Below are positions 1-9,900 of a DNA stretch of 64,000 bases, piece after piece. The notes below the pieces were generated by a model that had not been told where the DNA came from, made no database searches, and saw nothing but the letters and a program-made list of their open reading frames with translations. The stretch covers positions 1,344,486-1,408,485 of the forward strand of contig NZ_CP144373.1 in the NCBI RefSeq assembly GCF_040450955.1, in the 5' to 3' direction. The translations under genes were made by a program, and so were the position numbers. Source of the DNA: Thermodesulfovibrio sp. 3907-1M (GTDB taxonomy: Bacteria > Nitrospirota > Thermodesulfovibrionia > Thermodesulfovibrionales > Thermodesulfovibrionaceae). The stretch's first letter is position 1. Each line of letters begins with the position of its first letter.

Positions 1-1051
<1,051 letters not shown>

Positions 1052-1059
1052 TTAAATTT

Positions 1060-1947
1060 TTATCCTTCACTTTGTTTTAAAGCTTCCACACCACCAACTA
1101 TGTCCATAAGCTCCTTTGTGATTGATGCCTGTCTTACTTTGTTTGCTATAAGAGTTGTCTTCTTGATTAACTCATCACAGTTCTTTGTAGCATTATCCAT
1201 TGCCGTCATTCTTGCTGCCTCTTCTGCTGCCTGAGATTCCAGAAGCGCTCTGTAAATCTGGATTTCTATATAAATCGGAAGAAGCATGGCAAATAACTCA
1301 GGTGCACGGGGTTCGTATGTAAAGGGAATAAATACAGGCTGTTCAGAAGGTTCAGAAGCTATTCTTCCAACTGGTAAAATTCTATTAATTACAACTCTTT
1401 GAGATATTACCGATTTAAATTCATTATAAATGATCAACACTTCATCAACTGCTTCAGTTACATAGGCATTAATCATCTCCTGTGCTATCATCTGAGCGTG
1501 AGTGTATTGAAGTTTTCCAGAAATTCCGGTCCATATATTTTTAAGGGGAATCTCTCTTCTTTTGAAGTAATCCCTTGCTTTTCTGCCCACCACTGAAATT
1601 GTAGTATTCAAACCTTCCTTCTTTAGCCTGTCTATCTCTTTTGTGGCAACTCTTAAAATATTAGTATTAAAGGCTCCGCAGAGTCCTTTATCAGATGTAA
1701 TAACCAGTACTTCTACTGTCTTAATAGGTCTTCTTAAAAGCAGAGGAGGAAGATCACTTCTTGTCTCAACTGCTACAGCCAAATCTGAAAGAACCTGTTG
1801 CATTTTAGTGGCATAAGGTCTGTATCTGAGCATACTCTCCTGAACCTTGCGAAGCTTGGCTGCTGCCACCATTTTCATAGCAGATGTGATCTTTTTTGTT
1901 CCCTGTATTGCTTTTATTTTTTTCCTTATATCTCTTAATGTTGGCAT
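1060..1947 (-). CDS. atpG: ATP synthase F1 subunit gamma
   Basis: Central rotor shaft of F1. The 295-residue length is normal. The N-terminal helix starts MPTLRDIRKKIKAIQGTKKI and contains the family pattern ITSAMKMVAAAKLRK; the C-terminal helix has ARMTAMDNATKN, the conserved gamma signature region. The start has a GGAG motif 8 bases upstream. It lies 31 bases after atpA and 35 before atpD, so it is part of the same transcript. Nothing unusual was seen. Confidence 0.97.
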   Translation of the reverse strand: MPTLRDIRKKIKAIQGTKKITSAMKMVAAAKLRKVQESMLRYRPYATKMQQVLSDLAVAVETRSDLPPLLLRRPIKTVEVLVITSDKGLCGAFNTNILRVATKEIDRLKKEGLNTTISVVGRKARDYFKRREIPLKNIWTGISGKLQYTHAQMIAQEMINAYVTEAVDEVLIIYNEFKSVISQRVVINRILPVGRIASEPSEQPVFIPFTYEPRAPELFAMLLPIYIEIQIYRALLESQAAEEAARMTAMDNATKNCDELIKKTTLIANKVRQASITKELMDIVGGVEALKQSEG

Positions 1948-1978
1948 TTAACTGCTCCTACCTTCAGATTTTATTTAA

Positions 1979-3487
1979 CTAAGGCTGAAATGTCTTTTTA
2001 AACTCTAAGATAGCATCTGTAATCTTCTGTTTTAATGTATCATCAAGCTCTTTCTTTTCTCTAATTTCCTTTCTAAGGTCTTCTTTCTGGCTTCTAATGA
2101 AGCTCAGGAATCCCTGTTCAAATGCTCTGATTGAAGAAACGGGTAAGTCATCAAGATGTCCCTGAGTTCCTGCAAAAATGAGCATTATCTGATCTTCTAC
2201 AGGCATTGGAACATACTGATCCTGTTTAAGAAGCTCAACCATTCTCTGTCCTCTTTCAAGCAATGCTCTGGTAGCTTTATCAAGATCTGCAGCAAACTGT
2301 GCAAATGCTGCCAGTTCTCTATATTGGGCGAGGTCAAGTCTTAACATTCCTGCAACCTGCTTCATTGCTTTAATCTGTGCTGCACCACCAACACGACTGA
2401 CTGATAGACCCACATTAATAGCTGGACGAACACCAGCATAGAAAAGCTCAGGTTCAAGATAAATCTGTCCATCTGTAATGGAAATAACATTTGTTGGAAT
2501 ATATCCTGAAACATCACCTGCCTGAGTCTCAATAACCGGAAGTGCTGTCAGTGACCCTCCACCTTCTGCATCTGAAAGTTTAGCTGCTCTTTCAAGCAAT
2601 CTTGAATGGAGATAAAATACATCACCAGGATATGCTTCTCTTCCTGGAGGTCTTCTAAGAATCAATGAAATCTGCCTGTATGCATAAGCCTGCTTTGTAA
2701 GGTCATCATAACATACAAGGGCATGCATCCCTTTATCTCTAAAGTATTCACCCATTGCGCAACCAACATATGGAGCTATGTACTGCATAGCAGCAGGTTC
2801 TGAAGCAGTAGCTGCAACAACAATTGTATGATCCATTGCACCATATTTCCTCAGAGTCTCAACAACCTGAACAACACTCTGACGTCTCTGACCACATGCA
2901 ACATATATACATATACAATTCTGACCTTTTTGATTGATTATTGTATCAAGCAGAATTGCTGTTTTACCAGTCTGACGGTCACCAATGACAAGCTCTCTCT
3001 GACCTCTTCCTATTGGAATCATTGCATCTATTGCCTTAATACCTGTCTGGAGTGGCTCTTTAACAGGCTGTCTTTTAATAATTCCAGGTGCAATTACATC
3101 AACCTTTCTGAAGTGTTTTGCATTAATTGGACCTTTGCCGTCAATTGGCATTCCAACTGCATTAACAACTCTTCCAATGAGCTCTTCTCCAACTGGTGTT
3201 TCCATAACCCTTCCAGTTCTCTTAACAATATCACCTTCTTTTATCAGCCTGTCATCACCAAACAGAATTGCACCTACATTGTCTTCTTCAAGGTTGAGAG
3301 CCATTCCGTAAACACCATTTGGAAGCTCAAGCATTTCGGAAGCCATGCAGTTATCCAGTCCATAAATTCTTGCAACACCGTCACCAACAGAAGTAACAAT
3401 TCCTACTTCGCTGACATCAGCCTTCTTCTCAAAGTCAGCAATCTGCTTTTTAAGGTACTCGCTAATTTCTTCCATCTTAAGTTCCAT
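1979..3487 (-). CDS. atpA: ATP synthase F1 subunit alpha
   Basis: Non-catalytic nucleotide-binding subunit of F1, 502 residues, a standard length. The P-loop GDRQTGKT lies near residue 172 and the alpha-family stretch around [13 protein letters not shown] is present. The C-terminal segment is rich in Lys and Glu, as in many AT-rich genomes. The ATG at 3487 follows AGGGGTG by about 6 bases and lies 6 bases after the atpH stop. A second in-frame ATG at codon 5 is a less likely start. Confidence 0.97.
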   Translation of the reverse strand: MELKMEEISEYLKKQIADFEKKADVSEVGIVTSVGDGVARIYGLDNCMASEMLELPNGVYGMALNLEEDNVGAILFGDDRLIKEGDIVKRTGRVMETPVGEELIGRVVNAVGMPIDGKGPINAKHFRKVDVIAPGIIKRQPVKEPLQTGIKAIDAMIPIGRGQRELVIGDRQTGKTAILLDTIINQKGQNCICIYVACGQRRQSVVQVVETLRKYGAMDHTIVVAATASEPAAMQYIAPYVGCAMGEYFRDKGMHALVCYDDLTKQAYAYRQISLILRRPPGREAYPGDVFYLHSRLLERAAKLSDAEGGGSLTALPVIETQAGDVSGYIPTNVISITDGQIYLEPELFYAGVRPAINVGLSVSRVGGAAQIKAMKQVAGMLRLDLAQYRELAAFAQFAADLDKATRALLERGQRMVELLKQDQYVPMPVEDQIMLIFAGTQGHLDDLPVSSIRAFEQGFLSFIRSQKEDLRKEIREKKELDDTLKQKITDAILEFKKTFQP

Positions 3488-3493
3488 AGTTTT

Positions 3494-4039
3494 TCACCCC
3501 TTTATAAGCTTATCTCTTAAAAGACCTAACTGGCCTTTTATGCTCAAGTCATACATAGTGCTACCCACCTTAACTCTAATTCCACCAAGCAGTGATGGGT
3601 CAACCTCATATTGTAGTTCAATGTCTCTACCAGTAATTGCCCTGAGAGATTCAACAATCTTTTGCTTAATACTTTCAGGAAGCTCCACAGCAGATGTAAC
3701 AACACCTTTAACCTTTTTCTTGGCTTCCAGATAAAGGGCATTGATATACTTTACAATCTCTCCCAATCCAACAAGCACACCTTCAATACTGAGGAAAGTG
3801 AGAAATTTCTTTGCTTCTTCTGGAAGTGCCAGTTTCTCACAGAGATAGTTAATCACTCCAGCTCTTTCTTGCACATTAAATGAGGGAGAAGCAAGCATGT
3901 TTCTGAACTGCTTTTCTTTCTGCATGAGCAGAGCCATTGTTTCTAATTTCCCTGCAATTTCAGGAACCTGGTCAAGATTAACCAGGCTTAAAAATTGTTT
4001 TGCATATTTTTTTGCCTTAGCTCCTCTTACCTTTCTCAA
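3494..4039 (-). CDS. atpH: ATP synthase F1 subunit delta
   Basis: Delta subunit (OSCP homologue), 181 residues, which joins the peripheral b/b' stalk to the top of F1. Its N-terminal helical bundle starts near [12 protein letters not shown], and its C-terminal half contains the family pattern [20 protein letters not shown]. It overlaps atpF by 4 bases (ATGA), which implies translational coupling, and sits directly before atpA. The family call is secure from length, order and the C-terminal motif. Confidence 0.95.
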   Translation of the reverse strand: MRKVRGAKAKKYAKQFLSLVNLDQVPEIAGKLETMALLMQKEKQFRNMLASPSFNVQERAGVINYLCEKLALPEEAKKFLTFLSIEGVLVGLGEIVKYINALYLEAKKKVKGVVTSAVELPESIKQKIVESLRAITGRDIELQYEVDPSLLGGIRVKVGSTMYDLSIKGQLGLLRDKLIKG

Positions 4040-4599
4040 TTTTTCCGCCCCTCTATTATTTTTATTGATTCCTGAAGAAGCTTTTCCTGCTCTTCAGGTG
4101 TTATTTTCTCTTTCAGCTTTTGTTCACTGAGCTGAATTGCAAGCTCTGCTGCTTCAAGTCTTAATGCATCCTTAGCCATCTTAACTTCAAATTCTATATT
4201 TGTTTTAGCCTGCTCAAGAATTTTTTCCTTTAATTTATCAGTCTCCTGAATAATCTGTAACTTTTCTTGCTCACCTATCTTTTTAGCTGTATCTAAAATA
4301 TCCTGAATTTCTCTGTCCTTTAATTTAAGCTTTTCCTCTACTTCCTGAAGAGCTTTCTGAGCAAGCTCTTTGGCTTCCTGTGATTCTTTTATGCTCTTCT
4401 CAATTAATTCTCTTCTCTGAGCAAAGAAGTTTTTAAGGGGTTTACCTAAGAACTTAACAAGAAGAAAGACAAGTATGGCAAAATTAATGAACTGAAAAGC
4501 CCAGCTTTTTAAACTTCCTCCTCCATGCTCTGTCTCTGCTGCCATTGCTGTAGAGGCAAAGATTACTATCATTGATATCAAAATCAATACTCTCTTCAT
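4036..4599 (-). CDS. atpF: ATP synthase Fo subunit b
   Basis: Peripheral stalk subunit, 187 residues from the preferred start. The ATG at 4599 lies 4 bases after a GGAGG at 4604-4608. An upstream in-frame TTG at 4614 would overlap the b' stop and place the ribosome site inside the gene. The N terminus has a hydrophobic stretch like a signal peptide (about residues 3-17, ending AMA), then the usual membrane anchor [15 protein letters not shown] and a long charged coiled coil. A b subunit with an extra N-terminal hydrophobic segment is known in some deltaproteobacteria and relatives. Whether it is cleaved cannot be told here. Confidence 0.93.
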   Translation of the reverse strand: MKRVLILISMIVIFASTAMAAETEHGGGSLKSWAFQFINFAILVFLLVKFLGKPLKNFFAQRRELIEKSIKESQEAKELAQKALQEVEEKLKLKDREIQDILDTAKKIGEQEKLQIIQETDKLKEKILEQAKTNIEFEVKMAKDALRLEAAELAIQLSEQKLKEKITPEEQEKLLQESIKIIEGRKN

Positions 4600-4610
4600 A
4601 TTACCTCCAA

Positions 4611-5030
4611 TCAAACCTTAATCAGTTTATTCACGATCTCTTCAGAAAGTCTTTCAACTTCCTGCCTGAGTGCTGCTCTTATTCTTTCTGTTTCTGCTTT
4701 AATTTCTGTTCTTGCTTTTTCAATCATTTGAACAGCTTCTTTTTCTGCATTTGCGACAACCTCTCTCTGATAGGAAAGCCCTTCCTCTCTTAAAGCATTG
4801 ATAATACTTTTTGCCTGAGCCTTTGCCTGAGCCAGATCTGCATTCATCTGAGCAATGGCTTTCTCTTTCTTTTCATTCATAGCCTGAGCTTCTTCCAGAG
4901 CACCTTTAATCGTCTGTTCCCTCTGCCTGAAAAGCTCCATCATGGGCTTAAACAGAATAGCATTAAGAATAAACATCAACACAAAAAATTGAACCATTAA
5001 GACAAAAAACCAATTGTTGAACTCTAACAT
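4611..5030 (-). CDS. ATP synthase Fo subunit b' (second b-type subunit)
   Basis: Second peripheral-stalk subunit, 139 residues. The N-terminal membrane helix is NNWFFVLMVQFFVLMFILN, followed by FKPMMELFRQREQTIKGAL and a long Ala/Glu/Lys coiled coil. The start is ATG at 5030 after AAGGTGGGG. A longer reading frame back to 5093 would add 21 residues that overlap the promoter and is unlikely. It is the first gene of the visible atp operon. With atpF it forms a b/b' heterodimer pair as in cyanobacteria, chloroplasts and some anaerobes. Genes for subunits a and c are not next to it and must lie elsewhere. Confidence 0.9.
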   Translation of the reverse strand: MLEFNNWFFVLMVQFFVLMFILNAILFKPMMELFRQREQTIKGALEEAQAMNEKKEKAIAQMNADLAQAKAQAKSIINALREEGLSYQREVVANAEKEAVQMIEKARTEIKAETERIRAALRQEVERLSEEIVNKLIKV

Positions 5031-5083
5031 ACCCCACCTTCTTTCTGTTAGATTTTTGTGGCTATAAAAAACAACTGCAAAAA

Positions 5084-5112
5084 AGAATACCATACAAACT
5101 CTATTTTGTCAA
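5084..5112 (-). promoter_or_regulatory. sigma-70-type promoter of the atp operon
   Basis: On the minus strand TTGACA (5107-5112) is followed by exactly 17 bases and TATTCT (5084-5089). The predicted start of transcription is near 5077, about 47 bases before the b' ATG at 5030. It lies in the only gap between rapZ and the atp genes. The -35 box is perfect and the -10 box matches 5 of 6. Confidence 0.8.
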
Positions 5113-5155
5113 GAAATTGTTAATTTTAAATTTTTATGGATTTCTTAAAATTTAC

Positions 5156-6025
5156 TTATAAATCTCTGTGAATCACTACGGGATTAAGAGAGAGGCTCTT
5201 TATATACCTGGCTATTTCTTCTGCTAAAACCACTGACCTGTGCCTGCCTCCAGTACATCCAATTGCTATTGTTATATAGGCTCTGCCTTCTTTTTTATAT
5301 CCTGAAACTGCAAAATTCAAGAAATTCTTGATATATTTCAAAAATTCAATTGTTTCCTTTTGTTTCAAAACAAAATCTCTTACTGGTTCATCTTTTCCGC
5401 TTAACTCTGTTAAAGAAGGCACAAAATAAGGATTTGGCAGGAATCTTGCGTCAAAAACAAGATCAGCATTCATAGGAACACCTTTTTTATAACCAAAGGA
5501 AATAATGGTCACTGAAGGCAGTATTTCTTCTTCTGCATAAATTGAACGAATTAATGACTTTAACTGATGGGGATTAAAATTTGATGTATCAATTATTCTT
5601 TCAGAAAAGCTTCTGAGAGGATAAAGCAGAGCTCTTTCCTTTTTTACTGCCTCAATTAAATCACTGCCATAACCTGAAAGGGGATGAGGTCTTCTTGTTT
5701 CTTTATATCTTAAAAGAATTGCCTCATCATCAGCTTCAAGAAACAAAATTTCTGTTCTGTAAATACTTTTGATTTTTTCAATAACTTTTGTTGCTTCTTC
5801 CAGAAACTGCTGAACTCTGATGTCAATTCCTATGGCAATATTTCTGAAAGTTGTGTGCTTCTCCAGCAACTTTAAAAATTCCAGTATAACCGGAGGTGGA
5901 AGATTATCTACACAGAAAAATCCTATATCTTCCAGAGTTCTAAGAGTTACGGTTTTACCCGCACCAGAAAGCCCTGTTACTATTACTATAAATTTTTCAG
6001 AGCTCAACTTATCTTGCTGGTTCAA
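5156..6025 (-). CDS. rapZ: RNase adapter / nucleotide-binding protein RapZ (YvcJ family)
   Basis: P-loop protein of the RapZ/YvcJ family, 289 residues. The P-loop GLSGAGKT lies near residue 18, and the C-terminal half carries CTGGRHRSVVLAE, the conserved signature of the RNA- and metabolite-sensing domain. In Enterobacteria RapZ guides RNase E to the GlmZ small RNA; outside that group the role is less clear. It overlaps hpf by 17 bases and closes the rpoN operon, as in many Gram-negatives. The start codon is a TTG with little Shine-Dalgarno support, so coupling to hpf translation is likely, and the exact start is uncertain by a few codons. Confidence 0.93.
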   Translation of the reverse strand: MNQQDKLSSEKFIVIVTGLSGAGKTVTLRTLEDIGFFCVDNLPPPVILEFLKLLEKHTTFRNIAIGIDIRVQQFLEEATKVIEKIKSIYRTEILFLEADDEAILLRYKETRRPHPLSGYGSDLIEAVKKERALLYPLRSFSERIIDTSNFNPHQLKSLIRSIYAEEEILPSVTIISFGYKKGVPMNADLVFDARFLPNPYFVPSLTELSGKDEPVRDFVLKQKETIEFLKYIKNFLNFAVSGYKKEGRAYITIAIGCTGGRHRSVVLAEEIARYIKSLSLNPVVIHRDL

Positions 6026-6530
6026 TTAAGCCAAAATTGCCATCTTTTCTTCTGTATACCACATTAACATCTCCGGTGAATGAATTAAGAAAAATAAAGA
6101 AATCTTTATCTAAAAGTTCCATCTGGTCAACTGCTTCTTCTGGTGACATAGGTCTTAAATCAAATTTTTTATATTTAACGATTCTCTTTGTCTGTTCTGT
6201 TTCTTGAGAAGCTGAAGCGGGATATTTGACTGCTTCTTTTTTATTTTTATTTTGAATCTTCTCTTTGTACTTCAAAACCTGTTTTTCCAGTTTCTCCACA
6301 ACCTGATCCACTGCTGAATAAAGGTCTTCTGTTTTACCTTCAGCCTGAATTAAATGCCCATTTACTTTTAACAGAACATCTATTTTATGAGTAAACTTTT
6401 CTGTGCTTATTGTTACTATTGCCTCTGAAGCGTCATTTAAAAACCTTTCAAATTTACTAACCCTTTTCTCAATATACTGTTTTAATGCCTCTGTGACATC
6501 AATGTTTTTCCCTCTGATTGTTATCTTCAT
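6009..6530 (-). CDS. hpf: ribosome hibernation promoting factor, long form
   Basis: Dimerises or silences 70S ribosomes in slow growth. The 173-residue length marks the long form: an N-terminal S30AE domain (about 1-95, start MKITIRGKNIDVTEALKQYI) and a C-terminal dimerisation domain (about 115-173, with RPMSPEEAVDQMELLDKDFF). The linker is Lys/Gln rich. The ATG overlaps the rpoN stop by 4 bases. The place directly after rpoN is the classic one for this gene. Confidence 0.95.
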   Translation of the reverse strand: MKITIRGKNIDVTEALKQYIEKRVSKFERFLNDASEAIVTISTEKFTHKIDVLLKVNGHLIQAEGKTEDLYSAVDQVVEKLEKQVLKYKEKIQNKNKKEAVKYPASASQETEQTKRIVKYKKFDLRPMSPEEAVDQMELLDKDFFIFLNSFTGDVNVVYRRKDGNFGLIEPAR

Positions 6531-7954
6531 TCTGTCTCCTCCTTAATAATTTTTTGTTTTCTCAAAGATTTTGGTGGTATTTTAAGCTCTTCTCTATATT
6601 TTGCAACAGTTCTTCTGGCAACATCTATGCCCTGTTTTTTTAACATATCTGAAATTTCCTTGTCAGAAAGAGGATTTGCTGGATTTTCCTCACTTATAAT
6701 TTTTTGAATTAGCTCCTTTACAAAAGTGGTGGAAACACTTCCATGATTGGATGGCAAAGCGTTACTGAAAAAAAATCTGAAACTAAACACACCATGTTCA
6801 CAGGCAAGATACTTATTTGAAGTTACCCTGCTTATTGTGCTTTCATGAAGTCCGAGGTCATTTGCCACATCCTTCAAATTAAGGGGTTTTAAGTAGCTAA
6901 TGCCTTTATCAAAAAACTCTCTCTGAAACTTGATCAGACTTTCAGTTACTCTGTAAATTGTCCTGTTTCTCTGCTCTATGCTTCTTAAAAGTTCTACAGC
7001 ATTTTTAAATTTTTCTTTCAGATATTTCTTTTCATCAGAAGATAAATCTTTTTCTGTAAAAAGCTGTCTGTAAAGTTTGCTTAGTCTCAGCTTTGGAATG
7101 CCTTCGTCATTCAATATAATCTGATATTCACCTTCAACCCTGTTTACATAAACATCAGGAACTGGAATGTTCACATGAATCTTAGAAAAGTTTCTACCCG
7201 GTCTTGGCTCAAGTTTTTCTATAATTTTTACTGCTTTAGTGACTTCATCAACAGAAACATTGAATTTTTTCGCAATGGTTTCATATTTCTTTTTTCTTAT
7301 ATCTTCAAGATGCTCTTCCACAATAGACTGAACCAGGGTATTTCCCAGATCAAGCGCTTTTATCTGCAGGATTAAACATTCTTTTATGTCCCTGGCAGCA
7401 ACTCCCGGAGGATCAAATCCCTGAACAAGTTCAATTGCTTTCTTTACAGTTTCAATGTTTGTTTCTGCAATTTTTGCTAATTCTTCTTCTGTTGCTTTAA
7501 GATATCCATCTTCATCAATGTTGCCAATAATTATCTCCGCCACTGCCCTTATTTCATCTGGAGCTTTACTTAATCTCAATTGCCACAGGAGATATTCCCA
7601 GAGGTCAGAGGTCGTTGAGTAAAAAAGTTCAAAGGAAGGCTTTTCTTCTATGCCAGGATTAAAATAACCAAGATCCCTACCATCATCAGCTCTCTCAGCA
7701 AAATATTCATCTATCATTATCTTTTCTAATTTATCCACTGCTACGGGCTCTTCAGCTTCTTCTGAAACTTCTTTTTCATGATCGTTTTCAGTCTCTTCAT
7801 CCAGTTCAAGCATGGGATTTTCCATTAATTGAAGCTCAATAAACTGGCTGAGCTCAAGCTGCGGCAGTTGTAAAAGCTTTAGCTGAAGCTGAAGCTGCGG
7901 TGTGAGTGCCAGTTTCTGCGTAAGCCTTAGCTCAGCTTTCTGTTCAAGTGCCAT
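6527..7954 (-). CDS. rpoN: RNA polymerase sigma-54 factor
   Basis: Sigma factor for -24/-12 promoters that need AAA+ activators. At 475 residues it has the full domain set: a Gln/Leu-rich region I (start MALEQKAELRLTQKLALTPQ), an acidic region II, the core-binding region, and a C-terminal DNA-binding part with the exact RpoN box ARRTVAKYRE. Two sigma-54 activators and a consensus sigma-54 promoter lie in the flagellar region of this same window (26849, 30484, 31759), so its local targets are visible. Its start overlaps the lptB stop as TAATG. Confidence 0.97.
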   Translation of the reverse strand: MALEQKAELRLTQKLALTPQLQLQLKLLQLPQLELSQFIELQLMENPMLELDEETENDHEKEVSEEAEEPVAVDKLEKIMIDEYFAERADDGRDLGYFNPGIEEKPSFELFYSTTSDLWEYLLWQLRLSKAPDEIRAVAEIIIGNIDEDGYLKATEEELAKIAETNIETVKKAIELVQGFDPPGVAARDIKECLILQIKALDLGNTLVQSIVEEHLEDIRKKKYETIAKKFNVSVDEVTKAVKIIEKLEPRPGRNFSKIHVNIPVPDVYVNRVEGEYQIILNDEGIPKLRLSKLYRQLFTEKDLSSDEKKYLKEKFKNAVELLRSIEQRNRTIYRVTESLIKFQREFFDKGISYLKPLNLKDVANDLGLHESTISRVTSNKYLACEHGVFSFRFFFSNALPSNHGSVSTTFVKELIQKIISEENPANPLSDKEISDMLKKQGIDVARRTVAKYREELKIPPKSLRKQKIIKEETE

Positions 7955-8688
7955 TATAGTTTAAACTCCTCCCCTAAGTAGGCTTCTCTTACCACAGGAT
8001 CATTAATCAGCATATCAGGACGACCTTCGGCAAGCAATTTACCGCTGTGTATAATAAATGCTCTATCAGTTATAGAAAGAGTTTCCCTCACATTATGGTC
8101 TGTTATTATTACCCCAATTCCCTTATCTTTGAGATGCTTTATCGTTTTTTTTAGTTCAACCACAGCCAGAGGATCTATGCCTGCAAATGGTTCATCAAAA
8201 AGCATAAAAATAGGTTTTAATGCAATTGCCCTTGCAATCTCAGCCCTTCTGCGCTCACCACCAGAAAGCTTATATCCTTCCCTGTCAGCAAACTCTGTTA
8301 AATTGAATTCTTTAAGAATTGAATCAACTTCTTCATCAATCCTGCTTAAAGCAGCTTTATCATCTTCATATTTAATTTCAAGAACAGCTTTAAGATTTTC
8401 CCTCACTGTCAATTTCCTGAATATAGAAGGTTCCTGAGGAAGGTATCCCAATCCAAGTCTTGCTCTTTCATAAATTGGCATTGATGAAATGTTTTTGTTA
8501 TCAAGAAAAATATTGCCACTGTCTGGTTTTATTATTCCTGTTATCATATAAAATGTGGTTGTTTTTCCAGCTCCATTGGGGCCCAACAAACCAACAACTT
8601 CTCCACTTTTTACTTTGAAACTTATACCTTTAACAGCCTCTTTCTTGCCAAAGCTCTTTTTTAAATTTTCAACCTTAAGAGTGCTCAT
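7954..8688 (-). CDS. lptB: LPS export ABC transporter ATP-binding protein
   Basis: Cytoplasmic ATPase of the LptBFG complex that pulls lipopolysaccharide from the inner membrane. It has 244 residues, Walker A GPNGAGKTTT near 35-44, ABC signature LSGGERRR, Walker B IFMLFDEPFAGIDP and the H-loop ITDHNV. It overlaps lptA by 4 bases and rpoN by 1. LptF and LptG are not in the window. The call is secure from context and the typical LptB sequence. Confidence 0.96.
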   Translation of the reverse strand: MSTLKVENLKKSFGKKEAVKGISFKVKSGEVVGLLGPNGAGKTTTFYMITGIIKPDSGNIFLDNKNISSMPIYERARLGLGYLPQEPSIFRKLTVRENLKAVLEIKYEDDKAALSRIDEEVDSILKEFNLTEFADREGYKLSGGERRRAEIARAIALKPIFMLFDEPFAGIDPLAVVELKKTIKHLKDKGIGVIITDHNVRETLSITDRAFIIHSGKLLAEGRPDMLINDPVVREAYLGEEFKL

Positions 8689-9167
8689 TTTCCTGTTTTT
8701 TTCTCTTTTAAATAAACCTTACTTTTTTCCACCAGCGATCTATCATCTTTCATGAAATATGTTATTTTTTCGCCTGTTACAAGATTTTTACCTTCTGTTG
8801 CTCTTGGTTCGCCGGTGAAAATCACTCTTTCCTCAGGCTCAGGAAGATATGTTGCCTTATGGGAGGTAATTACTCTGTCTGCCTTTACAAGCTTTACATT
8901 TCCTATTGCCTCTATCATCTTTATATTTCCACCTTTTTGCTCATCCTCGTAATAAACAATCATTTTATTTGCGTACAATGTAACCTCTCCTCTTTTAGCT
9001 ACAACATTTCCTTCAAATGTAGCTGTTTTTGCTTTACTATCATTTATAAGCGTGTTTGAGGTTATTATGATAGGCTCTGGCATCTCTTTTTTGTCCTGAG
9101 CAAGAACTGGATTAATAAAAAGAAACAAAGCTACCAAAACTATAAAACTACTTTTTAGAATAGACAA
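8685..9167 (-). CDS. lptA: LPS transport periplasmic protein LptA
   Basis: Periplasmic bridge protein for lipopolysaccharide, 160 residues, with an OstA-like beta-jellyroll (TATFEGNVVAKRGEVTLYANKM is typical). It has a signal peptide of about 23 residues ending VLAQ. The start is TTG at 9167 with GGGGTGA about 6 bases upstream, inside the lptC 3' end (20-base overlap). It sits between lptC and lptB as in most Gram-negatives. Confidence 0.9.
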   Translation of the reverse strand: MSILKSSFIVLVALFLFINPVLAQDKKEMPEPIIITSNTLINDSKAKTATFEGNVVAKRGEVTLYANKMIVYYEDEQKGGNIKMIEAIGNVKLVKADRVITSHKATYLPEPEERVIFTGEPRATEGKNLVTGEKITYFMKDDRSLVEKSKVYLKEKKTGK

Positions 9168-9666
9168 TTGCTGTCACCCCTTTCTTTAATTCTATCAAAT
9201 TCTCACTGGCTTTGCCAGAGTTGCCTTCTATAATAAACCTGTTTCCTTCAATCTTAAGTGGATTATCAGAATAAAGAGTTTTATCCTTTGCGCTCCAGTA
9301 TGCCTCTGTGCCATAAATTTTATACTCCTTTGAAAATCCTTCTATCCATTCACTTAAAATAAGATCGCCTGATTCAATCCAGTAAAATCCCTTTCTGGCT
9401 TTTACAGTAAGATTTTTTTCAGGGAAAAACATAGTAAGCTCCCGTAAATCCATTAACTTGCCATCATCACTCATCAAAGCCTCTTTTGAAAAAAGTTGTA
9501 GCTTCAACTGCCCATCTTTTTTCTGAATAAACTGAGCATCTTTAAAAAAAGAACCTTCCATTGAAACCTTTACCTTAACAGGATGCTCTTTGTCCAGATA
9601 ATCAAGAACTACAAGTAAAATTACAACAATAATTATACCTGCAAAAACTAATACCAGTTTTTTCAT
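9148..9666 (-). CDS. lptC: LPS export protein LptC
   Basis: Inner-membrane anchored component that receives lipopolysaccharide from LptBFG and passes it to LptA. It has 172 residues: one N-terminal membrane helix (about 4-22) and a jellyroll domain with EGNRFIIEGNSGKA near the end. Sequence conservation of LptC is low, so the call rests mainly on topology and its place before lptA and lptB. It is the first gene of the lptC-lptA-lptB-rpoN-hpf-rapZ operon. No strong Shine-Dalgarno is seen; the ATG follows AACAGAG. Confidence 0.87.
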   Translation of the reverse strand: MKKLVLVFAGIIIVVILLVVLDYLDKEHPVKVKVSMEGSFFKDAQFIQKKDGQLKLQLFSKEALMSDDGKLMDLRELTMFFPEKNLTVKARKGFYWIESGDLILSEWIEGFSKEYKIYGTEAYWSAKDKTLYSDNPLKIEGNRFIIEGNSGKASENLIELKKGVTAIVYSKK

Positions 9667-9865
9667 CTCTGTTTAAATATACCATAAAAAACCTTTCATA
9701 TGCGATTAAATGCGATTAAACTCCTGAGATACTGCCATTAGAATCATATCTTGTGATTGCCTCAGAGATTGTCTGCTTCGGCAAAGCCTCCAGAAATGCA
9801 AAACATTAAATACTTCAGACCTTACCTCAGGGAGATGCTTCGCATTTTCTGGTTAAGGAAAACTT
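9667..9865. other. divergent intergenic region with a 10-base direct repeat
   Basis: The stretch between divergent lptC and the 9901 gene holds two perfect, adjacent copies of TGCGATTAAA at 9701-9720, about 35-55 bases upstream of lptC, where a regulator could bind. On the minus strand a TATATT at about 9676-9681 could serve as the -10 box of the lpt-rpoN operon, but no good -35 was found. Further right, CCAGAAATGC near 9790 pairs with GCATTTTCTGG near 9842 as a loose long-range inverted repeat. No gene was seen. Confidence 0.4.
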
Positions 9866-9895
9866 TTGACTTGTAAAAGCATTTTAGTTTAAACT
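9866..9895 (+). promoter_or_regulatory. promoter placed for a leaderless transcript of the 9901 gene
   Basis: TTGACT (9866-9871), 18 bases, then TAAACT (9890-9895), with five bases left before the ATG at 9901. The start of transcription would fall on or next to the A of the ATG. No Shine-Dalgarno exists upstream of this ATG. The same arrangement recurs at 41434 with the same two hexamers. Confidence 0.55.
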
Positions 9896-9900
9896 TTAAA

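Noticed and set aside
2828-3520. 230-codon plus-strand frame opposite atpA
   Set aside because: Lies fully antisense to a secure atpA; its Cys/Asn/Ser-rich translation is what an AT-rich coding strand gives in reverse. No ribosome site.
5101-5155. intrinsic terminator after rapZ
   Set aside because: Only a loose AAGAAAT/ATTTCTT pair around a long AT loop, with no T-run in the right place.
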